Shown here: positions 8,494 to 19,454 of the stretch, piece by piece
Layout of the letters: each line of letters begins with the position of its first letter
Position numbering within the stretch: position 1 is the stretch's first letter
Assembly: GCF_900070365.1 (NCBI RefSeq)
Contig: NZ_LN850107.1
Location: 372,001 to 436,000, forward strand
DNA: 64,000 nt
Direction: 5' to 3'
Origin: Alloactinosynnema sp. L-07
GTDB taxonomy: Bacteria > Actinomycetota > Actinomycetes > Mycobacteriales > Pseudonocardiaceae
The notes under the pieces: generated by a model
What the model was told of the DNA's origin: nothing
Seen by the model: the letters and a program-made list of their open reading frames with translations, nothing else
The model's database searches: none
Position numbers and translations under genes: made by a program

Positions 8494-8582
8494 TCAGTAC
8501 CCGTTGAACTCCCGGGTCGCCAGGGCGCACACGATGCCAGCGCGGCTTTCATAGACAACCGGCGCAAACACAGGCGTTTCCC
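8494..8582 (-). pseudogene. Remnant of the pepN 3' end
   Basis: The reading frame ending at 8494 finishes SRAGIVCALATREFNGY. The intact pepN ends GRAGIVRALAAREFDGS. The bases also match: 8438-8582 aligns with 9039-9186, including the spacer and the start of the following lipoprotein leader. It is therefore a duplicated, decayed tail of pepN and not a separate gene. Confidence 0.7.
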
Positions 8583-8583
8583 A

Positions 8584-9038
8584 GCGCGGAACAGCACCGC
8601 AACCGTCCAGCACCGGTCGATCCGCCGCAATGACGGCGTGGGGGTTGGATCCGGGCTGTGACTTCGGCGACCACGCAGGCGATCTAGTGATCCGAGACCG
8701 AGATCTGCACGTCTCACCGCTGATGAAACGGAGGCAGACGCCGGCCGCCCTCGGCGTTTTCCTTGCGATACTTGCCCGCAGTTGATCGTCGGATCGTCGA
8801 GCAGGCTCCCCCGGTCGAACCAGCCCAGCCGCGCGCCGGAAGCGGAGTCGATCGCCATGGCATCCCGGTCTGCTGAATTGGGTGAAGTGGTTTTCCGACA
8901 TCATGATCAGGTCCCCGAACTCGACCATGCCCGCGTCGAGTTGATGGGCACAGGAGCCCAGCCTGTTCGACGGGATTGCACGGCGTTCGTGCAGCCGGAC
9001 AGCAGCAGCGTCAGCCCGATGATGGTGGACTTGCGCAT
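8584..9038 (-). pseudogene. Decayed lipoprotein gene (copy A)
   Basis: The leader starts at the ATG complementary to 9036-9038 and reads MRKSTIIGLTLLLSGCTNAV, nearly the same as copy B, with a stop at 8907. Downstream, fragments such as MAIDSASGARLGWFDRG appear in other frames, so several indels or a deletion have destroyed the body. It directly follows intact pepN, separated by a perfect 24-bp palindrome. Copy A, the pepN remnant and copy B together indicate an old tandem duplication of [pepN end + lipoprotein]. Confidence 0.55.
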
Positions 9039-9056
9039 CTTTCCCCCAAGAGAAAC

Positions 9057-9080
9057 GGGGAGCCACCGCGGTGGCTCCCC
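9057..9080. terminator. 24-bp perfect palindrome after pepN
   Basis: GGGGAGCCACCG is followed immediately by its reverse complement CGGTGGCTCCCC. It lies between the pepN stop (9097) and the copy A leader on the reverse strand and probably acts as terminator or processing hairpin. The duplicated copy near 8455-8475 has lost the perfect symmetry. Confidence 0.65.
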
Positions 9081-9096
9081 GTCGATCAAACCAAAA

Positions 9097-11661
<2,565 letters not shown>

Positions 11662-11870
11662 GGAACACCTCGGTGGGCTCGTTGGTAGGAACTTCTGGAC
11701 GTCTCTCTTGCAGCCCGACTTCGGAACTGACAATCGCATCCAATCACGCCGGGGGCCCCGAAGGTGTCGAAGAGTCCACGGGAAGGTTTCGGGGTGGGTC
11801 GCGGTTGGGGTGGAAAGGGGCATAGGCCTCCGCCGAACAGGTGACGACACCCGACGTGGGGAAAACATTC

Positions 11871-12476
11871 ATGACTGCGACCAAGGTCGACTTCTACTTC
11901 GACCCGGCCTGCCCGTTCGCCTGGATCACCTCGCGCTGGATCCTCGAAGTGGAGAAGCACCGCGAGCTGGACCTCGACTTCCGCGTGATGAGCCTGTCGG
12001 TGCTCAACACCGGACGTGATCTTCCTGACGACTACCGCGAACTCCTGGACCGCGCGTGGGGTCCGGTCCGCGTCGCCATCGCCGCCGCGCAGGCCCATGG
12101 CGACGAGGTCCTGCGCGACCTCTACACCGCGCTGGGTACCCGGATCCACAACGAGGGCAACTCCGACTACGCCGTGGTGATCAAGGAGGCGCTGGCCGAG
12201 GTCGGCCTGCCAGCCGAGCTCGCCGACGCCGCCACCAGCACCGAGTTCGACGAGGCGCTCAAGGCCAGCCACCACCGCGGCATGGACCCGGTCGGCTCGG
12301 ACGTGGGTACCCCGACCATCCACATCGACGGGGTCGCGTTCTTCGGCCCCGTCCTCACCTCGATCCCGCGCGGCGAGGACGCGGTCAAGGTCTTCGACGG
12401 CGCGCGGCTGCTCGCGGGCTACCCGGACTTCTTCGAGCTCAAGCGCACCCGAACCGGCGACCTGAACTTCACCTGA
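11871..12476 (+). CDS. DsbA-family thioredoxin-fold oxidoreductase (Rv2466c-like)
   Basis: The 201-residue protein opens with the fold signature [20 protein letters not shown], and later has [20 protein letters not shown] containing the cis-Pro loop. This is the pattern of mycothiol-dependent DsbA-like reductases of actinobacteria. The active site reads CPFA, so only the N-terminal Cys of a CxxC remains; a monothiol, mycothiol-using mechanism is likely. No signal peptide, so it acts in the cytoplasm. ATG 11871 is chosen; GTG 11841 is possible. It is divergent from pepN. Confidence 0.8.
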   Translation: MTATKVDFYFDPACPFAWITSRWILEVEKHRELDLDFRVMSLSVLNTGRDLPDDYRELLDRAWGPVRVAIAAAQAHGDEVLRDLYTALGTRIHNEGNSDYAVVIKEALAEVGLPAELADAATSTEFDEALKASHHRGMDPVGSDVGTPTIHIDGVAFFGPVLTSIPRGEDAVKVFDGARLLAGYPDFFELKRTRTGDLNFT

Positions 12477-12487
12477 TGCACCTCCGG

Positions 12488-12530
12488 GCGGGTATGACAC
12501 GCTGGGCGGTGCCCTGAGTGTCATACCCGC
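12488..12530. promoter_or_regulatory. 13-bp perfect inverted repeat upstream of aldehyde dehydrogenase
   Basis: Arms GCGGGTATGACAC (12488-12500) and GTGTCATACCCGC (12518-12530) are separated by 17 bases, with arm centres 30 bp apart, about three helical turns. It begins 12 bases after the upstream stop and ends 14 bases before the dehydrogenase ATG at 12545. It may be an operator for a dimeric regulator or the hairpin terminator of the upstream gene. There is no T-run, which favours a regulatory role. Confidence 0.5.
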
Positions 12531-12544
12531 GTTATGGAGGAGCC

Positions 12545-13966
12545 ATGGCCGCACCCGTCACCACCCGCACCGGCCACGTGATCGGCGGTCAGCTGATCGA
12601 CGCCGGGAGCGAGCGGATCGACGTGGTCAACCCGGCCACCGAGGAGGTCATCGCCTCGGTCCCGGCGGGCACCGCGGCCGATGTCGACGCGGCCGTCGGC
12701 GCCGCTACCGCCGCGCTGGCGGCCTGGTCGGCGACCAGCCCGGCCGAGCGCGCCGCCGCCGTGCGCCGGGTGTCCGACGGCATCGCCGCGCGCCGCGACG
12801 AGTTGGCCGCGACGATCACCGCGGAGATGGGCTCGCCGATCACCTTCGCCACCAAGGTCCAGGCCTCGCTGCCCGCCGCGACGTCGAAGGCCATCGCCGA
12901 CCTGATCGACAACGGCTACGCCTTCGCCGAAGAGGTCGGGAACTCGCTGGTGCTGCGCGAGCCGGTCGGCGTGGTCGGCGCGATCACGCCGTGGAACTAC
13001 CCGCTGCACCAGATCGTCGCCAAGGTCGCCCCCGCGCTGGCCGCCGGGAACACCGTGGTGCTCAAGCCGAGCGAGGTCGCCCCGCTCAACGCCAACCTGT
13101 TCCTGGAGATCCTCGCCGAGGCCGGGATCCCCGACGGCGTGGTGAACCTGGTGCACGGCACGGGCGCCGTGGTGGGTGCGGCGATCTCCGCGCACCCCGG
13201 CGTCGACATGGTGTCGTTCACCGGGTCGACCGCCGCGGGCAAGCTGGTGTCGGTCGCCGCGGCCGAGACGGTCAAGAAGGTCGCGCTGGAGCTGGGCGGC
13301 AAGTCCGCCAACGTGATCCTCGACGACGCCGACCTGGCCAAGGCCGTGAAGATCGGCGTCGCCAACACCTACATCAACGGCGGCCAGACCTGCACCGCGT
13401 GGACGCGCATGCTCGTCCCGGCCGCGCTGCACGACCAGGCCGTCGAACTCGCCGCGGCCGCCGCGGCGAAGTACGCCGTGGGCGACCCGACCGACGAGTC
13501 CACCCGGATCGGCCCGATGTCCTCCCTCGCCCAACGCGACCGCGTCCTGGACTACATCGAGGTGGGCGTCGCCGAGGGCGCGTCCCTGGCCTTCCGCGCC
13601 ACCGACCTGCCCGAGCGCGGCGCGTATGTGCCGCCGACGGTGTTCGCGAACGTTCGGCCGGACATGCGTATCGCGCAGGAGGAGATCTTCGGCCCGGTGC
13701 TGTCGATCCTCCCGTACGCCGACGAGGACGAGGCCGTCTCGATCGCCAACGCGACGATCTATGGACTCGCGGGCGCGGTGTTCTCCGCCGACCAGGACCG
13801 CGCGATGGCGGTGGCCAAGCGGCTGCGCACCGGCCAGGTCGACGTCAACGGCGGCGCGTTCAACGCCGTGGCGCCCTTCGGCGGCTACAAGCAGTCCGGC
13901 AACGGCCGCGAACTCGGCCGCTACGGCATCGATGAGTTCACCGAGGTCAAGTCAATCCAGAGATAA
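12545..13966 (+). CDS. NAD(P)-dependent aldehyde dehydrogenase
   Basis: The 473-residue enzyme has the full family signature: [20 protein letters not shown], the cofactor segment [11 protein letters not shown], general base Glu249 in [11 protein letters not shown] and nucleophile Cys283 in [10 protein letters not shown]. The late [10 protein letters not shown] and [14 protein letters not shown] are intact. It oxidises aldehydes to acids in the cytoplasm; substrate cannot be fixed. GGAGG lies four bases before ATG 12545. A long inverted repeat just upstream suggests dedicated control. Its 3' end overlaps the convergent hydrolase by 15 bases. Confidence 0.93.
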   Translation: MAAPVTTRTGHVIGGQLIDAGSERIDVVNPATEEVIASVPAGTAADVDAAVGAATAALAAWSATSPAERAAAVRRVSDGIAARRDELAATITAEMGSPITFATKVQASLPAATSKAIADLIDNGYAFAEEVGNSLVLREPVGVVGAITPWNYPLHQIVAKVAPALAAGNTVVLKPSEVAPLNANLFLEILAEAGIPDGVVNLVHGTGAVVGAAISAHPGVDMVSFTGSTAAGKLVSVAAAETVKKVALELGGKSANVILDDADLAKAVKIGVANTYINGGQTCTAWTRMLVPAALHDQAVELAAAAAAKYAVGDPTDESTRIGPMSSLAQRDRVLDYIEVGVAEGASLAFRATDLPERGAYVPPTVFANVRPDMRIAQEEIFGPVLSILPYADEDEAVSIANATIYGLAGAVFSADQDRAMAVAKRLRTGQVDVNGGAFNAVAPFGGYKQSGNGRELGRYGIDEFTEVKSIQR

Positions 13967-14638
13967 GGCGTCACGCTGCGCTCGGACGAAGTCGGCGTCC
14001 ACCGGTTCACCATGGCCGGGGACGACGATCGCTGGGCGCAGCGCGAGAATCCCGTCGAGCAGAGCGGGCCATCGGTCCTGGTGGCTGTCCGGTCCGATCG
14101 ACAGCGGCGCGCCCTGTTCGACGGTGTCTCCCGCGAAGACGACGCCCGCGTCCGGCACGTGGACGACCACGTCGTTGTCGGTGTGCCCCAAACCGAAGTG
14201 GATCAGCTCGACCGTGCGCCCGCCGAGTTCGAGGGTCGTGCTGTCGCCCGTTTCGTGATCGGGCAGCACGACCCGCGCGAGTTCGAGCCGTTCGGCCAGT
14301 TCGGGCTTGTCCACCGCCCGGTACTTCGCCGCCCACGACTCCACCTGCGCCCGCGCGTCGGCGGCGATGGCCTTCGCGCAGCGGGCGTGCGCCCACACGC
14401 GGGCGGGGAGGAACGCCTGCGTGCCAAGGAAATGGTCCCAGTGCGAGTGGGTGATCACGACGTCCCACGGCAGCGGCGTCACCGCGCGGACCGCCGCCGC
14501 CCACTCGGCGCCGTGCGCCTCGTCGGTCCCAGTGTCGATCACCAGGCAGCGCCCGGCGCCCACCACCAGGCCCAGCGTCTGGTCCAACTCCGGGTACCGG
14601 CGCGCGTAGACGCCGTCGGCCAGCTCGATCCACCTCAT
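13952..14638 (-). CDS. Metallo-beta-lactamase-fold hydrolase
   Basis: The 228-residue protein has the MBL metal motif [10 protein letters not shown] (about residues 62-71), the downstream His in [11 protein letters not shown], Asp in [10 protein letters not shown] and a final His in [10 protein letters not shown]. It begins [20 protein letters not shown], a form shared by many small cytosolic MBL hydrolases. Two metals and a hydrolytic role are expected; the substrate is unknown. Its 3' end overlaps that of the convergent aldehyde dehydrogenase. Confidence 0.88.
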   Translation of the reverse strand: MRWIELADGVYARRYPELDQTLGLVVGAGRCLVIDTGTDEAHGAEWAAAVRAVTPLPWDVVITHSHWDHFLGTQAFLPARVWAHARCAKAIAADARAQVESWAAKYRAVDKPELAERLELARVVLPDHETGDSTTLELGGRTVELIHFGLGHTDNDVVVHVPDAGVVFAGDTVEQGAPLSIGPDSHQDRWPALLDGILALRPAIVVPGHGEPVDADFVRAQRDALSLD

Positions 14639-14712
14639 GGATCAGGTCTACACCACCAGTTCCGCGGACTTCGGCATCACCACGACTCCCGTCCACAGGG
14701 TGCGCGACACCG

Positions 14713-15615
14713 TCAGCGGTCGACCAGGATCACCTCGAACTGGGTCGCGGTCGGCGGCAGCCCGGTGTCGAACTTCGCGTTGACCACGGCGAGCCTGCCG
14801 CCATGCAGGGCCGCGGTGGTCGGGACCTGGAACAGCGGGTGGGTGATCGTCTTGGTCAGGGTGCCCGAGGACAGGTCTGGGCTCAGGCGCCACCGGGTCA
14901 CCTTGTTGAGGAAGTTCTGCACCACCCACAGGTCTGGCCCGTTGAGCACGATCCCGTCGGCGTTGGCCACGTTGACCCCCGCCACGACCGCGCTGGCACC
15001 CGTCGCCGGGTCCACGGTGTAGATGGCCTGGTTGGCCGAGTGGGCCACGAGCAGGGTCTTGCCGTCGGCGGTGGCCTCGATGCCGTTGAGGTTGAAGGCG
15101 CCGGTGATCTGGCCCGCGGGGCCCGTCAATGTGAGGGTCTGGGCTGGGCCTGGGGTGCCCGTCGGGCTCACCGGCACGAAGTACAGGTGCGGCTGTACGG
15201 AGTCGGTGAACCACGCGCCGCCGTTGACGACCACGACGTCGTTGATCACGCCGCCGAGTTGGTAGGTGGCCACGTCGGCGCCGGTCGCGGCGTCGTAGAC
15301 GTGGGCTTGACCGCCGAACCCGCCCGCGACGAACAGCAGGTCGGTGCGCTGGTCGTACTTCAGGCCCAGCGCCATCCGCCCGGCGGGCGCGTCGATGAGC
15401 AGCTCGGCGGTCCCACGCTGGAGATCGCCACGGAAGATGTCGCCGCCGAACAGGTCACCGGCGTAGAACGTGGCCCCGCGCCCGGTCGCGACCCCTTCGG
15501 CCGACGTCGCCCCCGGCAGCACGATCACCGCGTTCGCGGGTGCCGCGGACACCGGGACCACCGCCGCCACGATGAGCGTCGCCGCCAGCGGCAGAGCACG
15601 CCGGAGAACCTTCAT
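14713..15615 (-). CDS. Secreted SMP-30/NHL-like beta-propeller protein
   Basis: The 300-residue protein has a Sec signal (MKVLRRALPLAATLIVAAVV...SAAPANA). The mature part consists of repeated blade-like units, for example VATGRGATFYAGDLFGGDI, LGLKYDQRTDLLFVAGG and GIEATADGKTLLVAHSANQA. The last two fit SMP-30/gluconolactonase or YncE-like six-bladed propellers. It is exported and may bind or hydrolyse a small ligand; no catalytic set can be assigned with certainty. It stands as a separate transcription unit. Confidence 0.75.
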   Translation of the reverse strand: MKVLRRALPLAATLIVAAVVPVSAAPANAVIVLPGATSAEGVATGRGATFYAGDLFGGDIFRGDLQRGTAELLIDAPAGRMALGLKYDQRTDLLFVAGGFGGQAHVYDAATGADVATYQLGGVINDVVVVNGGAWFTDSVQPHLYFVPVSPTGTPGPAQTLTLTGPAGQITGAFNLNGIEATADGKTLLVAHSANQAIYTVDPATGASAVVAGVNVANADGIVLNGPDLWVVQNFLNKVTRWRLSPDLSSGTLTKTITHPLFQVPTTAALHGGRLAVVNAKFDTGLPPTATQFEVILVDR

Positions 15616-15689
15616 GACCGCCTCCTCCTCGTCGGTGTGTCCATCATGGGCCGCGAACCCGGCCTATTCGACGGGTCATCCGGCCCCAA

Positions 15690-16526
15690 TCAGCCAAGGG
15701 CGGCGGCCACCGCGCCCGCGATCGCGTTGACCTGCTCCTTGGCGCCCGCCGCCGACCGGCCGCGCTGGATCGACAGCAGGGCGATCGCGTACCGGCCGCT
15801 CAGCACGCCCGCCGAGTGCAGGTAGACCGCGTTGGGCCGGTAGAACATCCAGGCCTGTTTCCCGAACGCGTCCAGCCCGGGCCCGTTCAGCCCGAAGTCC
15901 TGGTCGAACCCGTCGGCGGCGGTGTCGGGCGCCGCGGCCAGCGCGGCGTGGATGAAGTCGCGGGCGGGCGAGGACTGGATATAGGCCTGCAGGCGGACGG
16001 CGTCGTCGGACGTCACCGTCGTCTCGCCCCACTCGGCCGGATCCTTCGGCGCCGAGGTGCCGGTCAGACCCGCCAGCCTCGCCACTCGCCCGATCGCGCC
16101 GTTCCCGTCGTGCAGCGACCACAGCGCGTTCATCGCCGTGTCGTCGCTGGCCGACAGCGCCCGCCACACCCGGTCCCGGTCGGCGGCCGACACCTCCCGC
16201 GACAGCACGTCGACCGCCACGATCATCTTGCTGATCGACGCGGAGAAGAACGGTCGGTCGCCGCCGTTCCCGGCCAGCCTGCCCGTGGTGAGGTCGAGCA
16301 CCGACAGCCCGAGCGTGATCCGCCCGCCCGCCGCGCCCACCCCGGCCGCCACCGCGCCCGCGAGGTCGACCTCGGCAACCGGCGTCGCGGTCGGCGGCGG
16401 CGTAAACCGCACCACCGGGGCCGCGGCCTTGGGCTGGCAGATCGCGGCGGGCGGGATGGCCGTGGTGACCGCGAAGGCCACCGTCGTCAGCGCCACGGCC
16501 AGGACGGGACGGGTCATCGAGCGCAC
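15690..16526 (-). CDS. Secreted serine hydrolase (class A beta-lactamase-like fold)
   Basis: The 278-residue protein has a signal sequence (MTRPVLAVALTTVAFAVTTA) and an SxxK motif in FFSASISKMIVA, followed by a helix-rich middle (SASDDTAMNALWSLHDG, SDN-loop position) and HSAGVLSGRYAIALLSIQ in the place of the KTG strand. These fit the penicillin-recognising hydrolase fold. The KTG-like strand is atypical (HSAG), so true beta-lactam hydrolysis is doubtful and a cell-wall or unknown esterase role is possible. A start four codons in (MTRP) is equally plausible. Confidence 0.75.
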   Translation of the reverse strand: MRSMTRPVLAVALTTVAFAVTTAIPPAAICQPKAAAPVVRFTPPPTATPVAEVDLAGAVAAGVGAAGGRITLGLSVLDLTTGRLAGNGGDRPFFSASISKMIVAVDVLSREVSAADRDRVWRALSASDDTAMNALWSLHDGNGAIGRVARLAGLTGTSAPKDPAEWGETTVTSDDAVRLQAYIQSSPARDFIHAALAAAPDTAADGFDQDFGLNGPGLDAFGKQAWMFYRPNAVYLHSAGVLSGRYAIALLSIQRGRSAAGAKEQVNAIAGAVAAALG

Positions 16527-16563
16527 GTCCCCCAGACTCCATCACGGCCCGACCGGAGTCGAG

Positions 16564-17274
16564 CTATTCGTAGACCCCGTCCACCAGCCTCGGCGCGGTC
16601 GTGCTCGCCGCGTGGCGGGCCGCCAACTCGACGTCACCGGCGTTGCCGCCCGCGTCCAGTTCGCGGCCCGAGGAACAGTCGCGGAGCACGCCGTGGAGGT
16701 CGTCGGCGAAGGCGAGGAACGCGGCCTCGGCCACCCGCGCCTCCGGGGACAGCGCGCCGCCGAGGGCGTGGGCGATGGCGCCCGCGCCCAACTGGTCCTC
16801 CACGCAGGGGCGCAGTGCGCCGACGTGGCCCCAGCGCTCGCTTGCCGCGACGATGCCGACCGGGCCCGAATGGCGCACCGCCGCGGCGATGGCGGGGGCG
16901 TTGCGCAGGCAGCCCGCGAACACCGGCACCCCGGTCTCGGCCGCGGCGGCGCTCAGGGTGGCGCCGTTGGGGGAGGGGAGGGCCAGAAAGGTGCCCGCGG
17001 GCAGGTCGACCAGCGACGACGGCCGCAGGGTCCACGGGCCGTCGCCGGGGAGCGCGGCGCCCGCCGCGCGTGCTTCGGACTCGCCGCGGGCGTCGCGGTA
17101 GCGGAGCGGCAGGACCCGGCCGCCGCGCGACACCGCGATGTCCACCGACGTGCTGAACGACAGCACGTCGACGATCACCAGCGCGCCGCAGGAGCCGGCC
17201 AGCGCGGCGACGCCGTCGAGGCCCCATTCCACCCGGACGTCGAAGCCGGACTGCACGAATGAGGGATCGATCAC
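16564..17274 (-). CDS. 2-phosphosulfolactate phosphatase-family protein (ComB)
   Basis: The 236-residue protein carries the ComB signatures: VIVDVLSFSTSVDIAVSRGG near residue 30, LALPSPNGATLS in the middle and an acidic ASERWGHVGALRPCVEDQLG later. The family hydrolyses 2-phosphosulfolactate in archaeal coenzyme M synthesis; in actinomycetes its real substrate is unknown, so the name is a family call. The GTG complementary to 17272-17274 is chosen because GGGAGG lies eight bases upstream. It is divergent from rpiB, with only 55 bases between the starts. Confidence 0.82.
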   Translation of the reverse strand: MIDPSFVQSGFDVRVEWGLDGVAALAGSCGALVIVDVLSFSTSVDIAVSRGGRVLPLRYRDARGESEARAAGAALPGDGPWTLRPSSLVDLPAGTFLALPSPNGATLSAAAAETGVPVFAGCLRNAPAIAAAVRHSGPVGIVAASERWGHVGALRPCVEDQLGAGAIAHALGGALSPEARVAEAAFLAFADDLHGVLRDCSSGRELDAGGNAGDVELAARHAASTTAPRLVDGVYE

Positions 17275-17329
17275 CCGCCAACCCTCCCATCGGCTGCCAA
17301 CCGGATTACGGGATGGCACACTTCGCCCC

Positions 17330-17797
17330 GTGCGTGTCTACCTGGGATCCGACCATGCGGGCTTCGAGCTGAAGACCCACCTCATCGACCACCTCACCGC
17401 CGCGGGCCACGACGTCACCGACGTCGGTCCGCACGAGTACGACGCCCTCGACGACTACCCGCCGTTCTGCATCGAGACCGCGCGCCGCGTGGTGGCCGAC
17501 GAGGGCAGCCTGGGCATCGTCCTGGGCGGGTCCGGCAACGGCGAGCAGATCGCGGCCAACAAGGTCAAGGGCTGCCGGGCCGCGCTGGCCTGGAGCGTCG
17601 AGATCGCCAAGCTGTGCCGCGAGCACAACAACGCCCAGGTCATCGGCCTCGGCGCGCGGATGCACAGCGCCGAGGAGGCCACCGCGATCGTCGATGCCTT
17701 CCTCGCCACCCCGTTCTCCACCGACGAGCGGCACGGGCGCCGGATCGGCCTGCTCGACGAGTACGAGCGCACCGGCGAGCCGCCGTACCTGCCTTAG
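17330..17797 (+). CDS. rpiB: Ribose-5-phosphate isomerase B
   Basis: The 155-residue cytosolic enzyme interconverts ribose-5-phosphate and ribulose-5-phosphate. It begins VRVYLGSDHAGFELKTHLID and contains GIVLGGSGNGEQIAANKV. The GNGEQ form places Glu at the catalytic-base position, as in the mycobacterial enzyme, in place of the Cys of E. coli RpiB. GTG 17330 starts right before the first strand; the frame is open to 17138 but this gives the family length. No ribosome site is evident. The Nei-type gene follows after nine bases, so the two are likely cotranscribed. Confidence 0.93.
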   Translation: MRVYLGSDHAGFELKTHLIDHLTAAGHDVTDVGPHEYDALDDYPPFCIETARRVVADEGSLGIVLGGSGNGEQIAANKVKGCRAALAWSVEIAKLCREHNNAQVIGLGARMHSAEEATAIVDAFLATPFSTDERHGRRIGLLDEYERTGEPPYLP

Positions 17798-17806
17798 TTT
17801 CCCGAA

Positions 17807-18613
17807 ATGCCAGAAGGCCACACCCTGCACCGGCTCGCCCGGTCGCACCAGAAACGCTTCGGCGGCACCGCCGTCGAGGTCTCCAGCCCACAGGGACGCT
17901 TCGCCGCCGGAGCGTCCCTTGTGGACGGACAGGTGCTCCGCCGGGCCGAGGCGCACGGCAAGCACCTGTTCCACGTCTACGGCCCCGAGACCATCGTGCA
18001 CGTCCACCTCGGTCTCTACGGCACGTTCGATGAGACACCCCTGCCCGCGCTCGCGCCCGTCGGCCAGGTCCGCATGCGCCTGGTCGGCCCGACCCACTGG
18101 GCCGACCTGCGCGGGCCGACGGCCTGTGAGGTGCTGACCCGCGCCGAGGCCAAGGCCGTCCGCGACCGGCTTGGCCCGGACCCGCTGCGCCGCGACGCCG
18201 ACCCGGACCGCGCGTGGACGCGGATCTCCAGGTCCCGCACGCCGCTGGCGGTGTCCTTGATGGACCAGGCCGTGATCGCGGGCGTGGGCAACGTGTTCCG
18301 CGCCGAACTGCTGTTCCGCCACGGCGTCCACCCGCTCACCCCCGGCACGGTGCTCGACCGGACACTGTGGACGGACATGTGGACGGACCTGATCGACCTC
18401 ATGCGACTGGGTGTGCGCCGCGGCCGCATCGACACCGTCCGCGACGAGCATCTGCCCAAGGCCACCGGCCGCGCACCCCGGGTGGACCGCCACGGCGGCG
18501 AGGTCTACGTCTACCGGCGCGCCGGAATGCCCTGCCATGTTTGTGGAACCGAGGTCGCGGGCCAGGTCCTAGCGGCCCGCAACCTCTTTTGGTGCCCCAC
18601 CTGCCAGGCCTAG
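17807..18613 (+). CDS. nei: Fpg/Nei family DNA glycosylase (endonuclease VIII type)
   Basis: The 268-residue protein starts MPEGHTLHRLARSHQKRF; Pro2 and Glu3 are the catalytic pair for base excision and beta/delta elimination. An H2TH region follows (SLMDQAVIAGVGNVFRAELL), and a zinc finger ends the protein (CHVCGTEVAGQ...FWCPTC). It excises oxidised pyrimidines or related lesions. Start and length match actinobacterial Nei2. Its stop overlaps the stop of the convergent gene by four bases. Confidence 0.93.
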   Translation: MPEGHTLHRLARSHQKRFGGTAVEVSSPQGRFAAGASLVDGQVLRRAEAHGKHLFHVYGPETIVHVHLGLYGTFDETPLPALAPVGQVRMRLVGPTHWADLRGPTACEVLTRAEAKAVRDRLGPDPLRRDADPDRAWTRISRSRTPLAVSLMDQAVIAGVGNVFRAELLFRHGVHPLTPGTVLDRTLWTDMWTDLIDLMRLGVRRGRIDTVRDEHLPKATGRAPRVDRHGGEVYVYRRAGMPCHVCGTEVAGQVLAARNLFWCPTCQA

Positions 18614-19380
18614 AAGTCGAACCCGCCGCCGATGTCGCCGCCGCCCCAGTCGCCGCCGCCGTAATCGCCGCCGCCTGAGTCGCCGCCGTAGTCCCCGCCC
18701 GCGTCACCCTGGTCGCCAATGGCGTCCTCCTGGCCCGCGTCGTAGCCGGACTCCCAGGCCGCCGCGCCCGCGATGCCCGCCATGCCGGAGAACATCATGC
18801 TGAACAGCAGCACCGACCCGACGCCCCACGCGCCCGCGACCAGCGCGGGCTTCCACCACGGCTCGCTGTACCAGCCCTGCGGCACCGGCCTGCCCGCGAC
18901 CCGCCCGCCGGGGTAGTAGTGCGGGGTGCGCTGACCGGGGACGGGGGACGCCTCGTAGTCGTGGCCCTCGACGCTGACCCTGCGGTCCTCGGTGACCTTG
19001 CCCGCGCGCTGCGCCTCGTGGTCGACCGGCAGTTCGGGGCCGGGGTCGATGCCCATGGCCGTGCGCGCGGCGCGGATGTAGTAGAGGCCTTCCAGCGCGG
19101 TCTTGGTGACCAGCCTGCACTGCTCGGTCGTCGTGGCCTGCTCCATCTGCGACCCGGCGGCGGTGTAGCGCTCGGCGGCGTCGGCGATGGCCTGCTGGGA
19201 CGCGAGGTCGGTGCCGGTCAGGTTCATCACCTGCCCGCCCAGCCGCTCGACCCACCGCCGCGCGTCGGCCTTGGCGTCGTCGAGGTCCTTCTGTCGGTTC
19301 GCGGCCCGACCGCGGGCGGAGATCACCGCGAGCGCGACCAACGCCAAGACGATCAAGATGACTACGGTCGTACCACTCAT
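18610..19380 (-). CDS. Membrane protein with glycine-rich C-terminal tail
   Basis: The 256-residue protein has an N-terminal helix (TTVVILIVLALVALAVIS), a helical domain around residues 25-115, and a second membrane segment near residues 185-215 (GVGSVLLFSMMFSGMAGIAG). The last 45 residues are acidic and Gly-rich (GGDYGGDSGGGDYGGGDWG). Proteins of this shape are common in Pseudonocardiaceae; I cannot assign a function. The low-complexity tail probably faces one side of the membrane and may be an interaction segment. The stop overlaps that of nei. Confidence 0.75.
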   Translation of the reverse strand: MSGTTVVILIVLALVALAVISARGRAANRQKDLDDAKADARRWVERLGGQVMNLTGTDLASQQAIADAAERYTAAGSQMEQATTTEQCRLVTKTALEGLYYIRAARTAMGIDPGPELPVDHEAQRAGKVTEDRRVSVEGHDYEASPVPGQRTPHYYPGGRVAGRPVPQGWYSEPWWKPALVAGAWGVGSVLLFSMMFSGMAGIAGAAAWESGYDAGQEDAIGDQGDAGGDYGGDSGGGDYGGGDWGGGDIGGGFDF

Positions 19381-19454
19381 AGCGACCTCCCGCTGAACAC
19401 CTCGTCTAAGGGGTCAACGCCGGAAGGTACCGCCGTGGTTCCCGAGGCGCCCGG

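Noticed and set aside
15676..16545. Second minus-strand frame over the serine hydrolase gene
   Set aside because: It lacks family motifs and the other frame has a signal peptide and SxxK; it is a shadow.
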